A stretch of DNA of 64,000 nucleotides from Steroidobacter agaridevorans (lineage in GTDB: Bacteria; Pseudomonadota; Gammaproteobacteria; Steroidobacterales; Steroidobacteraceae). Numbering within the stretch: position 1 is the first letter of the stretch; every line of letters begins with the position of its first letter. Positions 9,801-22,113 of the stretch are shown here, one piece after another. A model generated the notes under the pieces. That model worked only from the letters and a program-made list of their open reading frames with translations, was not told the origin of the DNA and did no database searches. Position numbers and translations under genes: made by a program. The stretch covers positions 137,956 through 201,955 of the forward strand of contig NZ_BLJO01000007.1 in the NCBI RefSeq assembly GCF_009932555.1, read 5' to 3'.

Positions 9801-12485
9801 TCAGAAGGCCAGCGGAACGATCTGCGTCGTCGTGAACGACTCCGATTGCACGGGCACTCCCGATTCCGGTTGTCCGGACCCGATGCTCACGCGGTGCTGG
9901 CCCGCGAATATCTGGCGCACCCCGTCCCGAGTCACGAAGCTCAGATCGCGTGGCGCGAGCTCGAACGCGATGGTCCGCTGCTCGCCTGGCTGGAGTGCGA
10001 AGCGCTGCACACCACGCAATGCAACTCGGGGCGCCCCTTCGAAGTCCGGCGGATCCAGATACAGCTGCGCGACTTCCTCTCCGGCTCGCTTGCTCGTGTT
10101 TCGCACCGTCGTGGTGACGCGAAGCCCACGTTCGGGACTTCCATCCACGACTTGCACCTTCAGCTCGCCATACTCGAAGGTCGAGTAGCTCAAGCCGTAC
10201 CCGAACGGGTACACCGGCGCTCCAGTGAAGTACCGGTATGTGCGACCCTTCATCGAGTAGTCGTCGAACGGCGGCAGATCGGCGACGCTGCGATAGAACG
10301 TCAATGGCAATCGTCCCGCCGGATTGGTGTTGCCGGCGATGACGTTGCCGATGGCGAGGCCGCCGGCCTGTCCCGCGTACCAGGCTTCGACGATGGCTGA
10401 CGCGTGCTCCTTGGGCCACGACAGATCGAGCGTGCTGCCGTTCATGAGCACGACGATCAGCGGCTTGCCCAACGACTTCGCCTGCTCCAGCAACCGGCGT
10501 TGATCGGCAAGCAGGTCGATGGAGGTTTTATCGCCGCCGGAGAATCCCTCCAGCTCGACCTTCATCTCCTCGCCTTCCAGATTGGAATTCAGTCCGACCG
10601 CGGCGACGATCACATCCGCTTGCGCGGCCGCGGCGCGCAGGTCCGCTTCGGGCTGAGTGGAGACGCGCTTCCACAGGACTTCGACGCCGGACAACAACAA
10701 TGCATCGGCGCTGACGCGAATTGGATAACGCCGCCCCTTCTCCAGCTCGATCGTTGTCATCTCCGAACGCGTGCCCCACGGCTGGCGGTGATGACGTGCG
10801 ATCACCTTGCCATCGAGCGAAAGCTCCGCGTTGGGACCGCCGAGACTGATGCGATAAGTACCGCTCTCGGGTGGCACAACGAAACCCGTCCACACGACGC
10901 GGTAGTATTCGGTCACCTTCGTGAGCTCGTTGCCGCGCATCGCGATGCCAGGCTCGACGCGAGCCATTGACGGTTTGCTCTTGAACGTCACCTTGTTTGC
11001 GTGCTCGGCGAAATCGGCGTGTGACGCGTAACGCTTGGGCAGGGTCTGCTCGGCGTCGTAGTACTCGGCCAGCAAGCCGGGCTCACCGCGAGGCGTGCGC
11101 AAAGCTGTCGTCGGGATCGGATCGCCATCGGTGATCGAAGGCGCGCCGGGCACCAGCGTCACGGTCGCGTTGGGCATGGCACGACGCAAGCCATCGACCA
11201 GCGAAATCGGAGGACTCGATAACGCCGATGAATAGTTTCCGCGCAGCACACGCGTCGCATCGGCATGAGGCCCGATGACGGCGATGCGCTCGGTGCCTTT
11301 CAATGGCAGCACACCGTCGTTCTTCAACAGCACCAGACTCTTCTCGGCACTCTTCAATGCGAGCGCATCGCGCTCGGGCGTGGTAACCGGCGTCGGTGGA
11401 GTATCGATCGGCGGCCGCCCTTCGAGTCCGGGCAGATCGCCGTTGCGATAGCGAGCCGAGAACAGCCGAATCAGCGCTGTGTCGATATCCTGCATGCTGA
11501 TAAAGCCGCGCTGGTACGCCTGCTTGTAGCGCGCGCCGAGGCCGTCGATGTCGAACAACGTGGCATTGCTGCATTCGTTGTCCACACCCGCCTTGAGCCC
11601 GGCCGCGACACCCGCGACCGCATCGGGAGCAAACTTATGGTTGTCGCTGATGTCCTTGACGGCATCGCAGTCGGAGACCACGTAACCGTCGAATTTCCAC
11701 GCGTCACGCAGGCGCTGCTGTAACAACAGATTGCTGACGCACGCCGGCTCGCCGTTGACGCGGTTGTACGCGCACATGATCGAACCCGCCTTGCCCTCGA
11801 CGATCGCCGCGCGAAACGCGGGAAGGTAGGTATCTTCCAGATCGTGCGGACTCACGAACACGTTCGCTTCGTGACGCGTCGACTCGGGGCCGCTATGAAC
11901 TGCATAGTGCTTGGGCGATGCGACCACATCGGGCCGCTCTGGATCGGGCCCTTGCATACCTTGCACGTACGCGACGCCAAGCCGCGCCGTAAGAAACGGA
12001 TCTTCGCCGTATGTTTCCTGTCCACGCCCCCAGCGCGGATCGCGGAAGATGTTGATGTTGGGCGACCAGGTGTCGAGGCCGGTGCCGATGCGACCAAGCT
12101 TGCCAGTCTTGCGTCCCAATGCATGCAACGCGCGCACTTCCGCGCTGATCGCCGCAGCAACATCTTTCACCAGGGCATCATCGAACGTTGCCGCAAGCCC
12201 GATGGGCTCCGGAAAATTCGTGGTCGGCACCGGGCCCATGGCGCCGTGCAGGGACTCGGTCCACCAGTTGTACGCTGGAATCTTCAGGCGCGGGATCGCC
12301 GGCGCCGTGTTGAGCAGTTGCTCCACCTTCTCATCGAGCGTCATCTGCTCGACCAGCGCCTTGGCCTTCGCGTCCGCTCGCGCCCGTAGCGACGTATCTT
12401 TGGCGTCGGAGGCCAACGCCGCACCGCCCGTCGCGAATGCAAGGCACAGCGTGAGTACGTGCGTTTGAATATTGCGCAAAGACAT
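9801..12485 (-). CDS. Glycoside hydrolase family 3 beta-xylosidase/beta-glucosidase with PA14 insert
   Basis: An exported exo-enzyme of about 894 residues that should remove terminal xylose or glucose from oligosaccharides. It has the GH3 N-terminal barrel (WTESLHGAMG, NIFRDPRWGRGQETYGEDP, SPKHYAVHSGPE) with the nucleophile Asp in YVVSDCDAVKD (about residue 272). A PA14-type beta-domain is inserted at about 450-600 (LLAEYYDAEQ .. TYRISLGGPNAEL). The C-terminal sandwich ends in a fibronectin III-like domain (RVTTTVRNTSKRAGEEV..). I prefer the ATG at 12485, with GGAG 5-6 nt upstream and a good signal peptide. An ATG at 12500 lies directly after the cupin stop. The context makes beta-xylosidase the likelier activity. 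Confidence 0.93.
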   Translation of the reverse strand: MSLRNIQTHVLTLCLAFATGGAALASDAKDTSLRARADAKAKALVEQMTLDEKVEQLLNTAPAIPRLKIPAYNWWTESLHGAMGPVPTTNFPEPIGLAATFDDALVKDVAAAISAEVRALHALGRKTGKLGRIGTGLDTWSPNINIFRDPRWGRGQETYGEDPFLTARLGVAYVQGMQGPDPERPDVVASPKHYAVHSGPESTRHEANVFVSPHDLEDTYLPAFRAAIVEGKAGSIMCAYNRVNGEPACVSNLLLQQRLRDAWKFDGYVVSDCDAVKDISDNHKFAPDAVAGVAAGLKAGVDNECSNATLFDIDGLGARYKQAYQRGFISMQDIDTALIRLFSARYRNGDLPGLEGRPPIDTPPTPVTTPERDALALKSAEKSLVLLKNDGVLPLKGTERIAVIGPHADATRVLRGNYSSALSSPPISLVDGLRRAMPNATVTLVPGAPSITDGDPIPTTALRTPRGEPGLLAEYYDAEQTLPKRYASHADFAEHANKVTFKSKPSMARVEPGIAMRGNELTKVTEYYRVVWTGFVVPPESGTYRISLGGPNAELSLDGKVIARHHRQPWGTRSEMTTIELEKGRRYPIRVSADALLLSGVEVLWKRVSTQPEADLRAAAAQADVIVAAVGLNSNLEGEEMKVELEGFSGGDKTSIDLLADQRRLLEQAKSLGKPLIVVLMNGSTLDLSWPKEHASAIVEAWYAGQAGGLAIGNVIAGNTNPAGRLPLTFYRSVADLPPFDDYSMKGRTYRYFTGAPVYPFGYGLSYSTFEYGELKVQVVDGSPERGLRVTTTVRNTSKRAGEEVAQLYLDPPDFEGAPRVALRGVQRFALQPGEQRTIAFELAPRDLSFVTRDGVRQIFAGQHRVSIGSGQPESGVPVQSESFTTTQIVPLAF

Positions 12486-12500
12486 GCCGCTCCAGTTCAT

Positions 12501-13517
12501 TCATGCACCTCGCAACATCTGCATGACGCGCGCACGAATCTTTTGATAGTTGTCCGGCTTCAGCGGCCCAAGCACGCCATGCTGTTCCACCGGTAGGTGC
12601 GCCAGCGGATGGCCGTTGGTCCGGAACACGAAATGATCGAAGAGTGCTTTCCATGCCTGCCGCTCGGCAGGCGGACGCTCCGCGATGGCGATCAGGCTCA
12701 GCAGCATCGCGGTTGCGGGCGCATCGCGACCAATGCTGAAGGCGTCCCACCAATAGTTCACCAGCACGTTGAACGGCGCGGTCGCCTCGACCTGATGCCA
12801 CCACAGCTTGGGCACGTAGATCGCATCGCCCGGCTGCAGCTCAGCGGTGAGCGCTTGCTCCCGAACCTCGCGAAAGCGCGGGTATCGTTCGTCATCGGCA
12901 GGCGCGGCTGCCGCGAGGCTGACTGGCTGCCCGGCCATCGTGTGATCGATGGGCCCGATGTAGAGACGATCGATCGTCTCTGGAGCATACAAAGTGAAAC
13001 GCCGGCTGCCGGCGACGACACAGGCAATGTTGTCCATCGTGTCGTAGTGCGCCGAAACGTTCGAGGCGTGGCCGATCCAGATGCGCGGCGCGACGTTCAT
13101 GTTCAGAACGGACAGCTGATTCTCGGCCGCAAAGCCCGGCAGGTACTGCTCGATCGGCAGCGACCCCATATACATCGAGCTGCCATTCGAACCCGACTCA
13201 GTGGCTACGATGCGATTTAGCGCATCGTTGAAATGCATCCGAGCGCGCGAGAAGTTGAAGCTGCGCAGATCGTCGGTGTAGTAATACTTGCCGGCGATGT
13301 GCGGCTCGCCCACGAAGACTTCCGCCTCGGCGCCAGCGTCGAAGCGGGATATGTAGTCTCTCAATTGCCCGGGCGAACCGTTGGCTGCCGACACTGCAGG
13401 CCAGGAACTCACCAGGCCGCGGATCACGACCGGGCGACACGGCTCCGCCACTTCACGCAGGAACGCGGCGGCGTCCGAAACATCCTTGGCCGCGAGCTGT
13501 GTGATCGACTGTGCCAT
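12501..13517 (-). CDS. JmjC/cupin-8-like Fe(II)/2-oxoglutarate oxygenase-type protein
   Basis: A 338-residue protein of the cupin-like (JmjC/FIH-type) family. The metal ligands are visible as His157 and Asp159 (SAHYDT) and His241 (PKLWWHQV), with the conserved LQPGDAIYVPKLWWH strand. Such proteins hydroxylate proteins or small molecules, but members beside SapC and halogenase genes in carbohydrate loci have no established substrate. There is no signal peptide. It sits between an esterase gene and the GH3 gene, with the GH3 start directly adjacent. I chose the ATG at 13517 because the upstream extension of this frame runs through the esterase gene. Confidence 0.88.
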   Translation of the reverse strand: MAQSITQLAAKDVSDAAAFLREVAEPCRPVVIRGLVSSWPAVSAANGSPGQLRDYISRFDAGAEAEVFVGEPHIAGKYYYTDDLRSFNFSRARMHFNDALNRIVATESGSNGSSMYMGSLPIEQYLPGFAAENQLSVLNMNVAPRIWIGHASNVSAHYDTMDNIACVVAGSRRFTLYAPETIDRLYIGPIDHTMAGQPVSLAAAAPADDERYPRFREVREQALTAELQPGDAIYVPKLWWHQVEATAPFNVLVNYWWDAFSIGRDAPATAMLLSLIAIAERPPAERQAWKALFDHFVFRTNGHPLAHLPVEQHGVLGPLKPDNYQKIRARVMQMLRGA

Positions 13518-13539
13518 GGCTAGCGTCCCGTCCGCCGAG

Positions 13540-14604
13540 CTAGCGGCATCCCGCCTTGAAGCACAGGTTGGCGCCGAAGAACGGCAGGACGTGATTCTGG
13601 AATCGATCGCCCAGCTTGTTGGTGTGGTCGCCGGCGTACACCTGGAAGGTGTGCTCGATGCCATAGGAATCGAGCACATCGTGCAGTTTGGCTGTGTCGG
13701 TGCGCAAGCCGTCCCGATCGCCGACGTCGATGGCAATCGCGTCGTACCGCCGAATGTTTCCAATGTACTGGTGGATGAAAGCGAGCGGCGCATTGGCCGC
13801 CCAGCGCGCCAGGACGTCCGCCTGCGCCTCGCCCGTAGGAAGGTCGAGGAACAATGGGGGATTCTTCGGATTCGGCGACCAAGCAGCGGCCGCCGCCAGC
13901 TGAGCACGCGCGAAGAACGGCAGCTTGGCCGAGTCCGCGGGGCTCTGCACCTCTTCCAGCTGCTTGGTCATTTCGGCGTTCGGCGGCCCGACGGAGCGCG
14001 GCGCCAGACAGCAAGGGCTCATGACGTACAGGCTGCCGAACTCGTCCGCATGTTTCATCCCGATCCGCGTCGCGCCGTAACCGCCCATCGAATGCCCGGC
14101 CAGGCCGCGGCTGCGCCGCTCGGGAATCGTTCGATAGTGCTCATCGATGTACGAGACCACGTCGCGAGCAATGAAGGTCTCGAAGTCGCCCGTCGTCATT
14201 GAACCGGAGTACATCGAGCCGTTGTGCACGGTCTTCGAGTCCGGCAGGACCACGATCATCTCCTTGGCGCCGCTGGCGAAGGCCCCTTCGATGGTTTGTG
14301 GCGCGTGAATCTCGTGCGACCACTGTTCAGCCCCGACGAAGTAGCCATGGAGCGCGTAGACGACGGGATAGCGTCGAGACGCTTCTTTCCTATAGCTCGG
14401 AGGCAAGAACACGAGCATGTCGCGCTCGACGGCATTGCCCTCCAGATTGCCTTCGATTGCGCGCGAGTGAATCTTGATCGATTCAACCGACACCGGTTTC
14501 GCGCCCGCCACCACCGGGGGCGCTTCCGTCTTCATCTGCGCCGTCGCTACTTGGGCGAAGGCGCTCGCCAATACTGCCAGCAGGCAAACAACTCTAATCG
14601 TCAT
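13540..14604 (-). CDS. Secreted alpha/beta-hydrolase esterase (CE1/esterase D-like)
   Basis: Exported esterase of 354 residues, likely to remove acetyl or feruloyl groups from xylan. The signal peptide is MTIRVVCLLAVLASAFAQVA. The serine esterase pattern is clear: YPVVYALHGYF with the oxyanion region, the nucleophile elbow GHSMGGYGA, and a late His in YAGDHTNKLG. Two Cys near LVMSPCC..and NLCFKAGC may form disulfides. It follows the next esterase gene by 13 bp and precedes the cupin gene by 22 bp. The two tandem esterases differ in N-terminal architecture, so they probably act on different ester decorations. The exact substrate is inferred from context. Confidence 0.88.
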   Translation of the reverse strand: MTIRVVCLLAVLASAFAQVATAQMKTEAPPVVAGAKPVSVESIKIHSRAIEGNLEGNAVERDMLVFLPPSYRKEASRRYPVVYALHGYFVGAEQWSHEIHAPQTIEGAFASGAKEMIVVLPDSKTVHNGSMYSGSMTTGDFETFIARDVVSYIDEHYRTIPERRSRGLAGHSMGGYGATRIGMKHADEFGSLYVMSPCCLAPRSVGPPNAEMTKQLEEVQSPADSAKLPFFARAQLAAAAAWSPNPKNPPLFLDLPTGEAQADVLARWAANAPLAFIHQYIGNIRRYDAIAIDVGDRDGLRTDTAKLHDVLDSYGIEHTFQVYAGDHTNKLGDRFQNHVLPFFGANLCFKAGCR

Positions 14605-14617
14605 CGTTCGATCTCAA

Positions 14618-16540
<1,923 letters not shown>

Positions 16541-16544
<4 letters not shown>

Positions 16545-18085
16545 ACCGGCTGCAAGCCGTGCTGAACGATCTTGCGAATCAGGTCACGATGCCGCGGCAA
16601 ACCCGTGCGCAGCTTCTCGATTTGCGCAGCGTTCTCGCGCATCGCACGCTCTGCGGACTTGGCGCCGCCCGCGACCATCTCCGGCTCCAGCTCGGTGCGA
16701 AATCCCATGCCGTACAGCACATACTGATAGCTTGCAGCCGGGAACACTTCCTCGATGCGATCGAACTCGTCGTGATACCACGGCGATTGATAACGCCACA
16801 GCAGCAGCAGGTGCTGCAGCCGTTCCGGAATCGTTTCGGGCAGGCGGTTGTCGCGCCAGAACGCACTGTCGTCGCGCTGTGTGAGCACGTAGTGGAGCTT
16901 GAGAAAATCGATGATCCGGCCCCATCGATATTCCGTCGTGTTGTTGAAGCGCGCCGCGATCACATCCATGACTTCGCGGCACACGGGCATTTGTTCGGCG
17001 ATGAGCTTGGCCGACATTTCTATGAGCACGATGGCCGAGGATTCCAACGGCTCCAAGAAGCCCGCCGACAGGCCGACGGCGACGCAATTGCGCTTCCAGT
17101 AGATCTGCCGGTGACCGGATCGGATCGGGATCCGCCGAACTGGCAGGTCTTTGCCTGCCGGGCCGATATAGTCCCGCAGCTCGCGCTCGGCGGCGTCGAC
17201 GGAAATATGGCGGCTGGAAAATACATGGCCCACACCCCGCCGAGTGGGCAATCCGATGTCCCAGATCCAACCGGCCGATTGCGCGGTAGAAATCGTGTGA
17301 GATGCGATCGGGCTCGTCTCCGTCGCATACGGCACCTGGATGGCCAGCGCGGTATCGCAGAACAGGACGTCGCCACAGTCGACGAACGGCACGCCGAGCG
17401 TCTCCCCGATCAGCAGCGCTTTGAAGCCGGTGCAATCGACGAACAAGTCGCCCTCGATCTCGCCGGCCTGCTCCGTGTCGAGACTGCGAATGTCGCCGTT
17501 GTCGGATAAATGCACGCGTCGCACGTCCGCGAGCACGTGCCGCACGCCGAGCTTTTCGCAGCAATGTTTTTGGAGAAACGGCGCGAACTTGCCGGCGTCG
17601 AGATGGTATGAGTAGTTGGCGACCGCATCGTACTCGGCGGTGGCGATGGTCTTCGGCGCAAGGCCATCGTCGCAGATCCTGCCTTGCGGGCACACGGCGT
17701 CACAAAAGCTGCGGCCGTCGTTGCCGGCGAGCCAGTGCGGCACGAGGTTGATCTGAGAAAAATTCTGCGGAAGCATCAAAGGATGGTAGTAGCCATCATG
17801 CTTCTCACCGGTGGTCCAGCGAGCGAACCATGCGCCTTGTTTGAATGCGGCGTCACATTGACGAAAGAGCTCCGTCTCGGACACGCCGATTTTCGACAAC
17901 GTCGTTCGCAACGTGGGCCACGTCCCCTCGCCCACGCCGATGATCGGCGTATTCGGCGATTCCACCAAAGTGACGCTAAACGTGGCCGGAATGCGGCTGC
18001 GATGCTTGGCGGCGATGATGCCGGCCGTCAACCACCCAGCCGTACCGCCACCGACGATCACAACTCTTCTGACTGCTTGCACCAT
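16541..18085 (-). CDS. Flavin-dependent tryptophan halogenase family protein
   Basis: A 514-residue FAD enzyme homologous to tryptophan halogenases such as PrnA. The FAD motif VGGGTAGW (residues 11-18) and VGVGEGTWP are present. Lys82 (in AAFKQGAW) aligns with the catalytic Lys79 of PrnA, and Glu348 (in FLEPLESS) with its Glu346. The halogenase signature WxWxI appears as GWIWDIGLP. The Thr-Gly that binds chloride in PrnA (just after Glu-Ser) is Ser-Ala here. It is the gene next to the TBDR in transcription order, with a 75-bp gap, and overlaps SapC by 4 bp. The natural substrate of this operon-linked subgroup is not established; neither free tryptophan nor an oligosaccharide-linked aromatic should be assumed. 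Confidence 0.9.
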
Positions 18086-18160
18086 GACCTATGCCCGACG
18101 ATCAAAAAAGGGGGAGGCGCCGCCAAGGGGATAAATCGTCGACGCCTCCCCTTGCCGATG

Positions 18161-21001
18161 TCACATCCGGTAGCGCGCACCCAAGGCGTAACGGCGACCG
18201 TAGGCAAACACGTCGAGCAGCTGGTTGTCGTAGCGGCCGTGCGTGCTCATCGTCTCGTTCGTGACGTTCAACGCCTCGAAGAACACGTTGAGCTGATCGG
18301 TGAACTGGTAGCTGGTGCTCAGGTCGATCTGCAGGCTCGAGTTGACGAACGTCGGCTCGGCGCCGAATTCGCTGTTGTTCTGGTTCTGACCGAACTGCAG
18401 CAGGTATTCATCGCGCCAGTTGCCGGCGACGCGCACCTCGAAGCCGTTCTTGTCATAGAACGCAACCAGGTTAGCCGAGTCAGCCAGCCCCGTTACCGCG
18501 AAGCCGCTCTGCGAAATGTCGTTGCGGTTGTACGGCTTGTCCGTGTCCACCAAAGTGACGTTGGCGTTGAAGCCGAAGCCGGTATCGCCGAATACGTGCT
18601 GCCACGCGAACTCGAAGCCGTCCACGGTAGCGTCGGGCCCGTTGACCCGCTGCGAGACCGTGTAGACCGCCGGCTGGCCGGTCGTCGGATCGATCACGTT
18701 GTTGATCGTCTGACGCTGCGTGCCCTGCACGATGAAGTTCGTCACATCCTTGATGAAGTAGTTCGCCGACGCGTACGAGTTCTGCTGGTAATACCACTCG
18801 ACCGCGAAGTCGAAGTTATCCGACAGGTACGGCTTCAGTGCCGGGTTGCCGCCGTTGGCGGTCAGAGCCCCCACTCGCGGCAACGAGCCTACGTTCAACA
18901 CCGGATTCAGGAAGTTGATCGCAGGCCGGGTCAACGTGCGGGAGGCGCCGAAGCGCGCATGAACTTCGGGCGTAATCTCCAGCTTCATGTCGAGGCTCGG
19001 GAGCAAATAGGAATATTTGCTCTTGGTCGTGATCGGCTGCGAGGCCGAGTAAGTCGTCGACAGCAACGTCGGATCCGCCGCGCTCTGCGTCAAGAGGATG
19101 GGCAGGCGACCGACGCCCGAGGACTCGACGTGAGTGCGCTCGTTACGCACGCCCGCGCTGAAGTGGAAAGGCCGGCCGGCCAGGTCGACATCGAACTTGG
19201 CGCGCACGAATGTCGCCCAGGTCTCCTCGGTAATGTCCTGCACGCTGCCGGGATCGAGCGCGAGATCGAGCGAACCCGTATAGCTGCAGCACCCGTAATT
19301 AAAGCCGGGAATGTTCTGCGCCTGCGGATTGCCCAGACCTTGCAGATACCCGTACAACCCGCGAACATCGTACACGAGCAGTTGCGATGGCAACGCACCT
19401 GCGCCCGAGAACCCCGGAATGAAACCGCTCGTGCTGATGCTGCCTCGATACAGGTCTGTCGGCACGATCACGCCAGAGCTGCGCCCCGAGGGCGCGCCGT
19501 AGCCTGAATACGCCTGCCAGAAGTTGTTGGTGAACGTATTGCTCTGCTGCAGCTGGAAGTTGTCATCGACGAACGACGTGCCGGCGTCGAGCTGGAGGCC
19601 GTCCTGTTTCCAGGTGGCCGTGATGCGCGCCTGCTTGAGCTCATCGGTGTTCTGCTGCTGCTGGCGCACCAACACATGCGAGCCAATGACGGACGGATCG
19701 AGATAGCGCGACTGATCGCCGCTCGGGCCATAGGTGGTCAGCTGCGGGAACGCGTCGCTGCTGTCACCGGTCACGCGCACACCCAACGAAGTACCCAGAG
19801 CGCCGCCATAGCCGATATCGGCATTGTCCACACCCTCGCCGTCCGGGTTCTGCTCGCTCTTGGCATACGAGGCATCGAAGTCGAACGACAGGTTGTCGGA
19901 GGCGTCGAGCTTCAGGTTGATGCCGATCTGATTGGTCTCGCGCACTTGATCCGTGATACCGGCGTTCAGGTCCATCGGCGTGCCCGGCTGCCGGAAGTCG
20001 ACCACTGTGCCGTTGCCGTCGAACTGCACGTTGCGCAGATCGTCCCGGTTGAACCACAGCGCAAAGCCGTAAGTTTCGGTGACGAGCTTCTGGCGCGAAT
20101 AGTTGTCGTCGATCGTCAGCAGCATGCTATCCGACGGGCGCCACTGGAAGGCGATGCGGCCGTCGATGCGCTCATCGTTCACTTGCGACTGTTCGGCGCC
20201 GTATTGCTGCTGCCACCAACCCACGATGGTCCTGTTGGCGAGCTCCCCTGAGGCGCAAGTGGAGGTCTGCTGGCACGGCGCGAACCTGCCGCCCTCCCAG
20301 CCTGAGACGAACACTCGGTTGGTATCGGTGCTGCGCTCGGTATAGATCACATCGGCCAGCACACCTAACGTTTCATCCGCGAAGGTATTGCTGAACAACA
20401 CGCCCGCCGTAGGCTTGATCTCATCGGCCTCGTCCTGCATCGAACCCGAGGCGCTGGTGACGAAACGCGGCCCCGGCTGATCGAACGGCTTCGGGAACAT
20501 CACATTGACGGTGGCGCCGATGGAACTGGAGGACAATGTGATATCCGGCGTCTTCATCACGCTCAGCGCGCCGACGAAATCGGCGCCGACCGTGCTGAAG
20601 TCGACCGAACGCCCGCCAGCGGCGGTCGAGATGCGGCGGCCGTCGTACAGCGTTTCGTTGAAGTCGCCGCCGAAGCCACGCACCGTGATGCCCGTCGGCT
20701 CGCCGCGGGTGCCCGCGCGTTGAATCGAGACGCCTGGCACCCGTTGCAACGAGGCTGCGACGTTCGAGTCTGGAAACTTGCCGATATCTTCCGATGAAAT
20801 CACGTCGACGACGCCGGTCGCCGCGCGCTTCATGTCGAGGTTTCGTTGCAACGATTCTCTGATACCGGTAACAACTACTTCCTCAAGTTCACTGGTATTG
20901 GCGGGCGCCGATGAGTTCTCTTGCGCCCCAGCTGGCGCAGAGCTTGCTAGCGCTAACAAAATTGCGGCGCGTAAAACGCCGCTCCTGGTCATCCGCTGCA
21001 T
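18161..21001 (-). CDS. TonB-dependent receptor, Xanthomonas/Caulobacter type
   Basis: Outer-membrane receptor of 946 residues and first gene of the long xylan operon. The signal peptide ends at APAGAQ. The plug starts with LEEVVVTGIRESLQ and has ISSEDIGKFPDSNVAASLQR and GITVRGFG, which are typical of the TIGR01782-like group associated with plant carbohydrates. The barrel ends with RRYALGARYRM. There is no STN domain. It is divergent from the IclR gene across a 329-bp control region, and the halogenase gene follows 75 bp downstream. The substrate is probably a decorated xylo-oligosaccharide, inferred from the neighbours. Confidence 0.94.
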   Translation of the reverse strand: MQRMTRSGVLRAAILLALASSAPAGAQENSSAPANTSELEEVVVTGIRESLQRNLDMKRAATGVVDVISSEDIGKFPDSNVAASLQRVPGVSIQRAGTRGEPTGITVRGFGGDFNETLYDGRRISTAAGGRSVDFSTVGADFVGALSVMKTPDITLSSSSIGATVNVMFPKPFDQPGPRFVTSASGSMQDEADEIKPTAGVLFSNTFADETLGVLADVIYTERSTDTNRVFVSGWEGGRFAPCQQTSTCASGELANRTIVGWWQQQYGAEQSQVNDERIDGRIAFQWRPSDSMLLTIDDNYSRQKLVTETYGFALWFNRDDLRNVQFDGNGTVVDFRQPGTPMDLNAGITDQVRETNQIGINLKLDASDNLSFDFDASYAKSEQNPDGEGVDNADIGYGGALGTSLGVRVTGDSSDAFPQLTTYGPSGDQSRYLDPSVIGSHVLVRQQQQNTDELKQARITATWKQDGLQLDAGTSFVDDNFQLQQSNTFTNNFWQAYSGYGAPSGRSSGVIVPTDLYRGSISTSGFIPGFSGAGALPSQLLVYDVRGLYGYLQGLGNPQAQNIPGFNYGCCSYTGSLDLALDPGSVQDITEETWATFVRAKFDVDLAGRPFHFSAGVRNERTHVESSGVGRLPILLTQSAADPTLLSTTYSASQPITTKSKYSYLLPSLDMKLEITPEVHARFGASRTLTRPAINFLNPVLNVGSLPRVGALTANGGNPALKPYLSDNFDFAVEWYYQQNSYASANYFIKDVTNFIVQGTQRQTINNVIDPTTGQPAVYTVSQRVNGPDATVDGFEFAWQHVFGDTGFGFNANVTLVDTDKPYNRNDISQSGFAVTGLADSANLVAFYDKNGFEVRVAGNWRDEYLLQFGQNQNNSEFGAEPTFVNSSLQIDLSTSYQFTDQLNVFFEALNVTNETMSTHGRYDNQLLDVFAYGRRYALGARYRM

Positions 21002-21330
21002 CGATTGTTCCCCCGTTGAAGTCCCACCCTGTTCGCGGGTGTGGTCAGTGGCGTAATTATCACCGCGACGCCAATCGCGTCAATACTCGGACAATTGTTT
21101 CGTAACAAACATTTCTCAATCGATCACATCCATTCAAATGCGTGCACTCGACGGCATCGATTGATCGAAAACAAACAAACGTTCGCCTCGCGACGATCGC
21201 ACACAGACCATAGCACGCTTTCACAAATACAATCTACTTTATTACTGAAACTCCTTTGTTTCGCTGCGCAGCCGGCAGGCCGAGCGCGCAGTTTTGATTC
21301 TAGGTAACCGGTAGCACAAGAAGATTTATA
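21002..21330. promoter_or_regulatory. Divergent control region between the xylan operon and the IclR gene
   Basis: This 329-bp gap holds no gene I can support. It is clearly more AT-rich than its surroundings, with several aaacaaac and ttgttt tracts. An inverted repeat TTGTT-TCGT-AACAA lies at 21095-21108 and is a candidate operator for the IclR protein. A TATAAT sequence at 21327-21332 overlaps the IclR start. Promoter positions for the minus-strand operon could not be fixed by eye. Confidence 0.5.
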
Positions 21331-22113
21331 ATGAGAAACATGAGCACACGCGAAAACAAACAGCGCAAATACACCGCCCCCGCCCTGGAGAAGGGCCTGG
21401 ATATACTTGAATTGCTGGCCGCGCGCGGCGCGCCTCTGACAATGTCTCAAATGGCCGCGGAGCTCGGCCGCTCGGTGGGCGAGCTGTTTCGAATGATTGA
21501 GGCGCTGATACGCCGCGGCTATATCGCCCCAGCGGAGTCCGGCGAAGGACTCGAGCTTACGAACAAGCTATTTGCTCTCGCACTGGCGCGTGCACCCGCG
21601 CGCAGCCTGCTCGAACACGCACTGCCCGAGATGAGAAAACTGGCGCGCACGATTGGCCAGTCGTGCCACCTCGCGGTGGCGAGCGACGAGCAAATGGTCG
21701 TCATTGCCCGCATCGAGGCGCCAGGCAATGAAGGCTATTCAGTGCGAGTCGGCAACCGCCGGCCCGTGGTTGCATCTACGTCGGGACTGGTGCTCTATGC
21801 ATTTCAACCTCCAAACGTTCGGACGGAGTGGCGCAAGCGGCTTGCACGCACTGTGAGCAGCAGGATCTGGAAGACATTCGAAGAACGAGCCACCGCCGCC
21901 CGGACCGCGAAGCACGTACGCGCCGACAGCGACGTCACTCGTCACATCGTCGATCTGTCAGCCCCCGTGATGTCCGCCGATATGGTCGCCGCGGCGTTGA
22001 CCTGCCCTTACATCGAAACTCCCAAAGCCCTCTCGATCAAAGAAACCATCACTGCAATCCGTCGAGCCGCCGAGGAGATTTCCTCGAAGCTCACTCGGCC
22101 TTCTGTTGTTTGA
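21331..22113 (+). CDS. IclR-family transcriptional regulator
   Basis: A 260-residue regulator with the IclR winged helix at residues 15-75 (ALEKGLDILELLAA .. MSQMAAELGRSVGELFRMIEALIRRGYI) and the effector domain after it (HLAVASDEQMVVIARIEAPG, STSGLVLYAF). Two ATGs (21331 and 21340) are possible; AGAAGA lies about 7 nt before the first. It is divergent from the TBDR/halogenase operon and is the best candidate for its pathway-specific control, probably with a sugar or sugar-derived effector. Its 3' end overlaps the convergent cytochrome gene by 23 bp. Confidence 0.92.
   Translation: MRNMSTRENKQRKYTAPALEKGLDILELLAARGAPLTMSQMAAELGRSVGELFRMIEALIRRGYIAPAESGEGLELTNKLFALALARAPARSLLEHALPEMRKLARTIGQSCHLAVASDEQMVVIARIEAPGNEGYSVRVGNRRPVVASTSGLVLYAFQPPNVRTEWRKRLARTVSSRIWKTFEERATAARTAKHVRADSDVTRHIVDLSAPVMSADMVAAALTCPYIETPKALSIKETITAIRRAAEEISSKLTRPSVV

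Noticed and set aside
20868-20890. ACCGGTAAC-like sequence inside the first TBDR gene
   Set aside because: It encodes the conserved V-V-T-G-I of the plug, so the resemblance to the 54491 palindrome is a coding coincidence.
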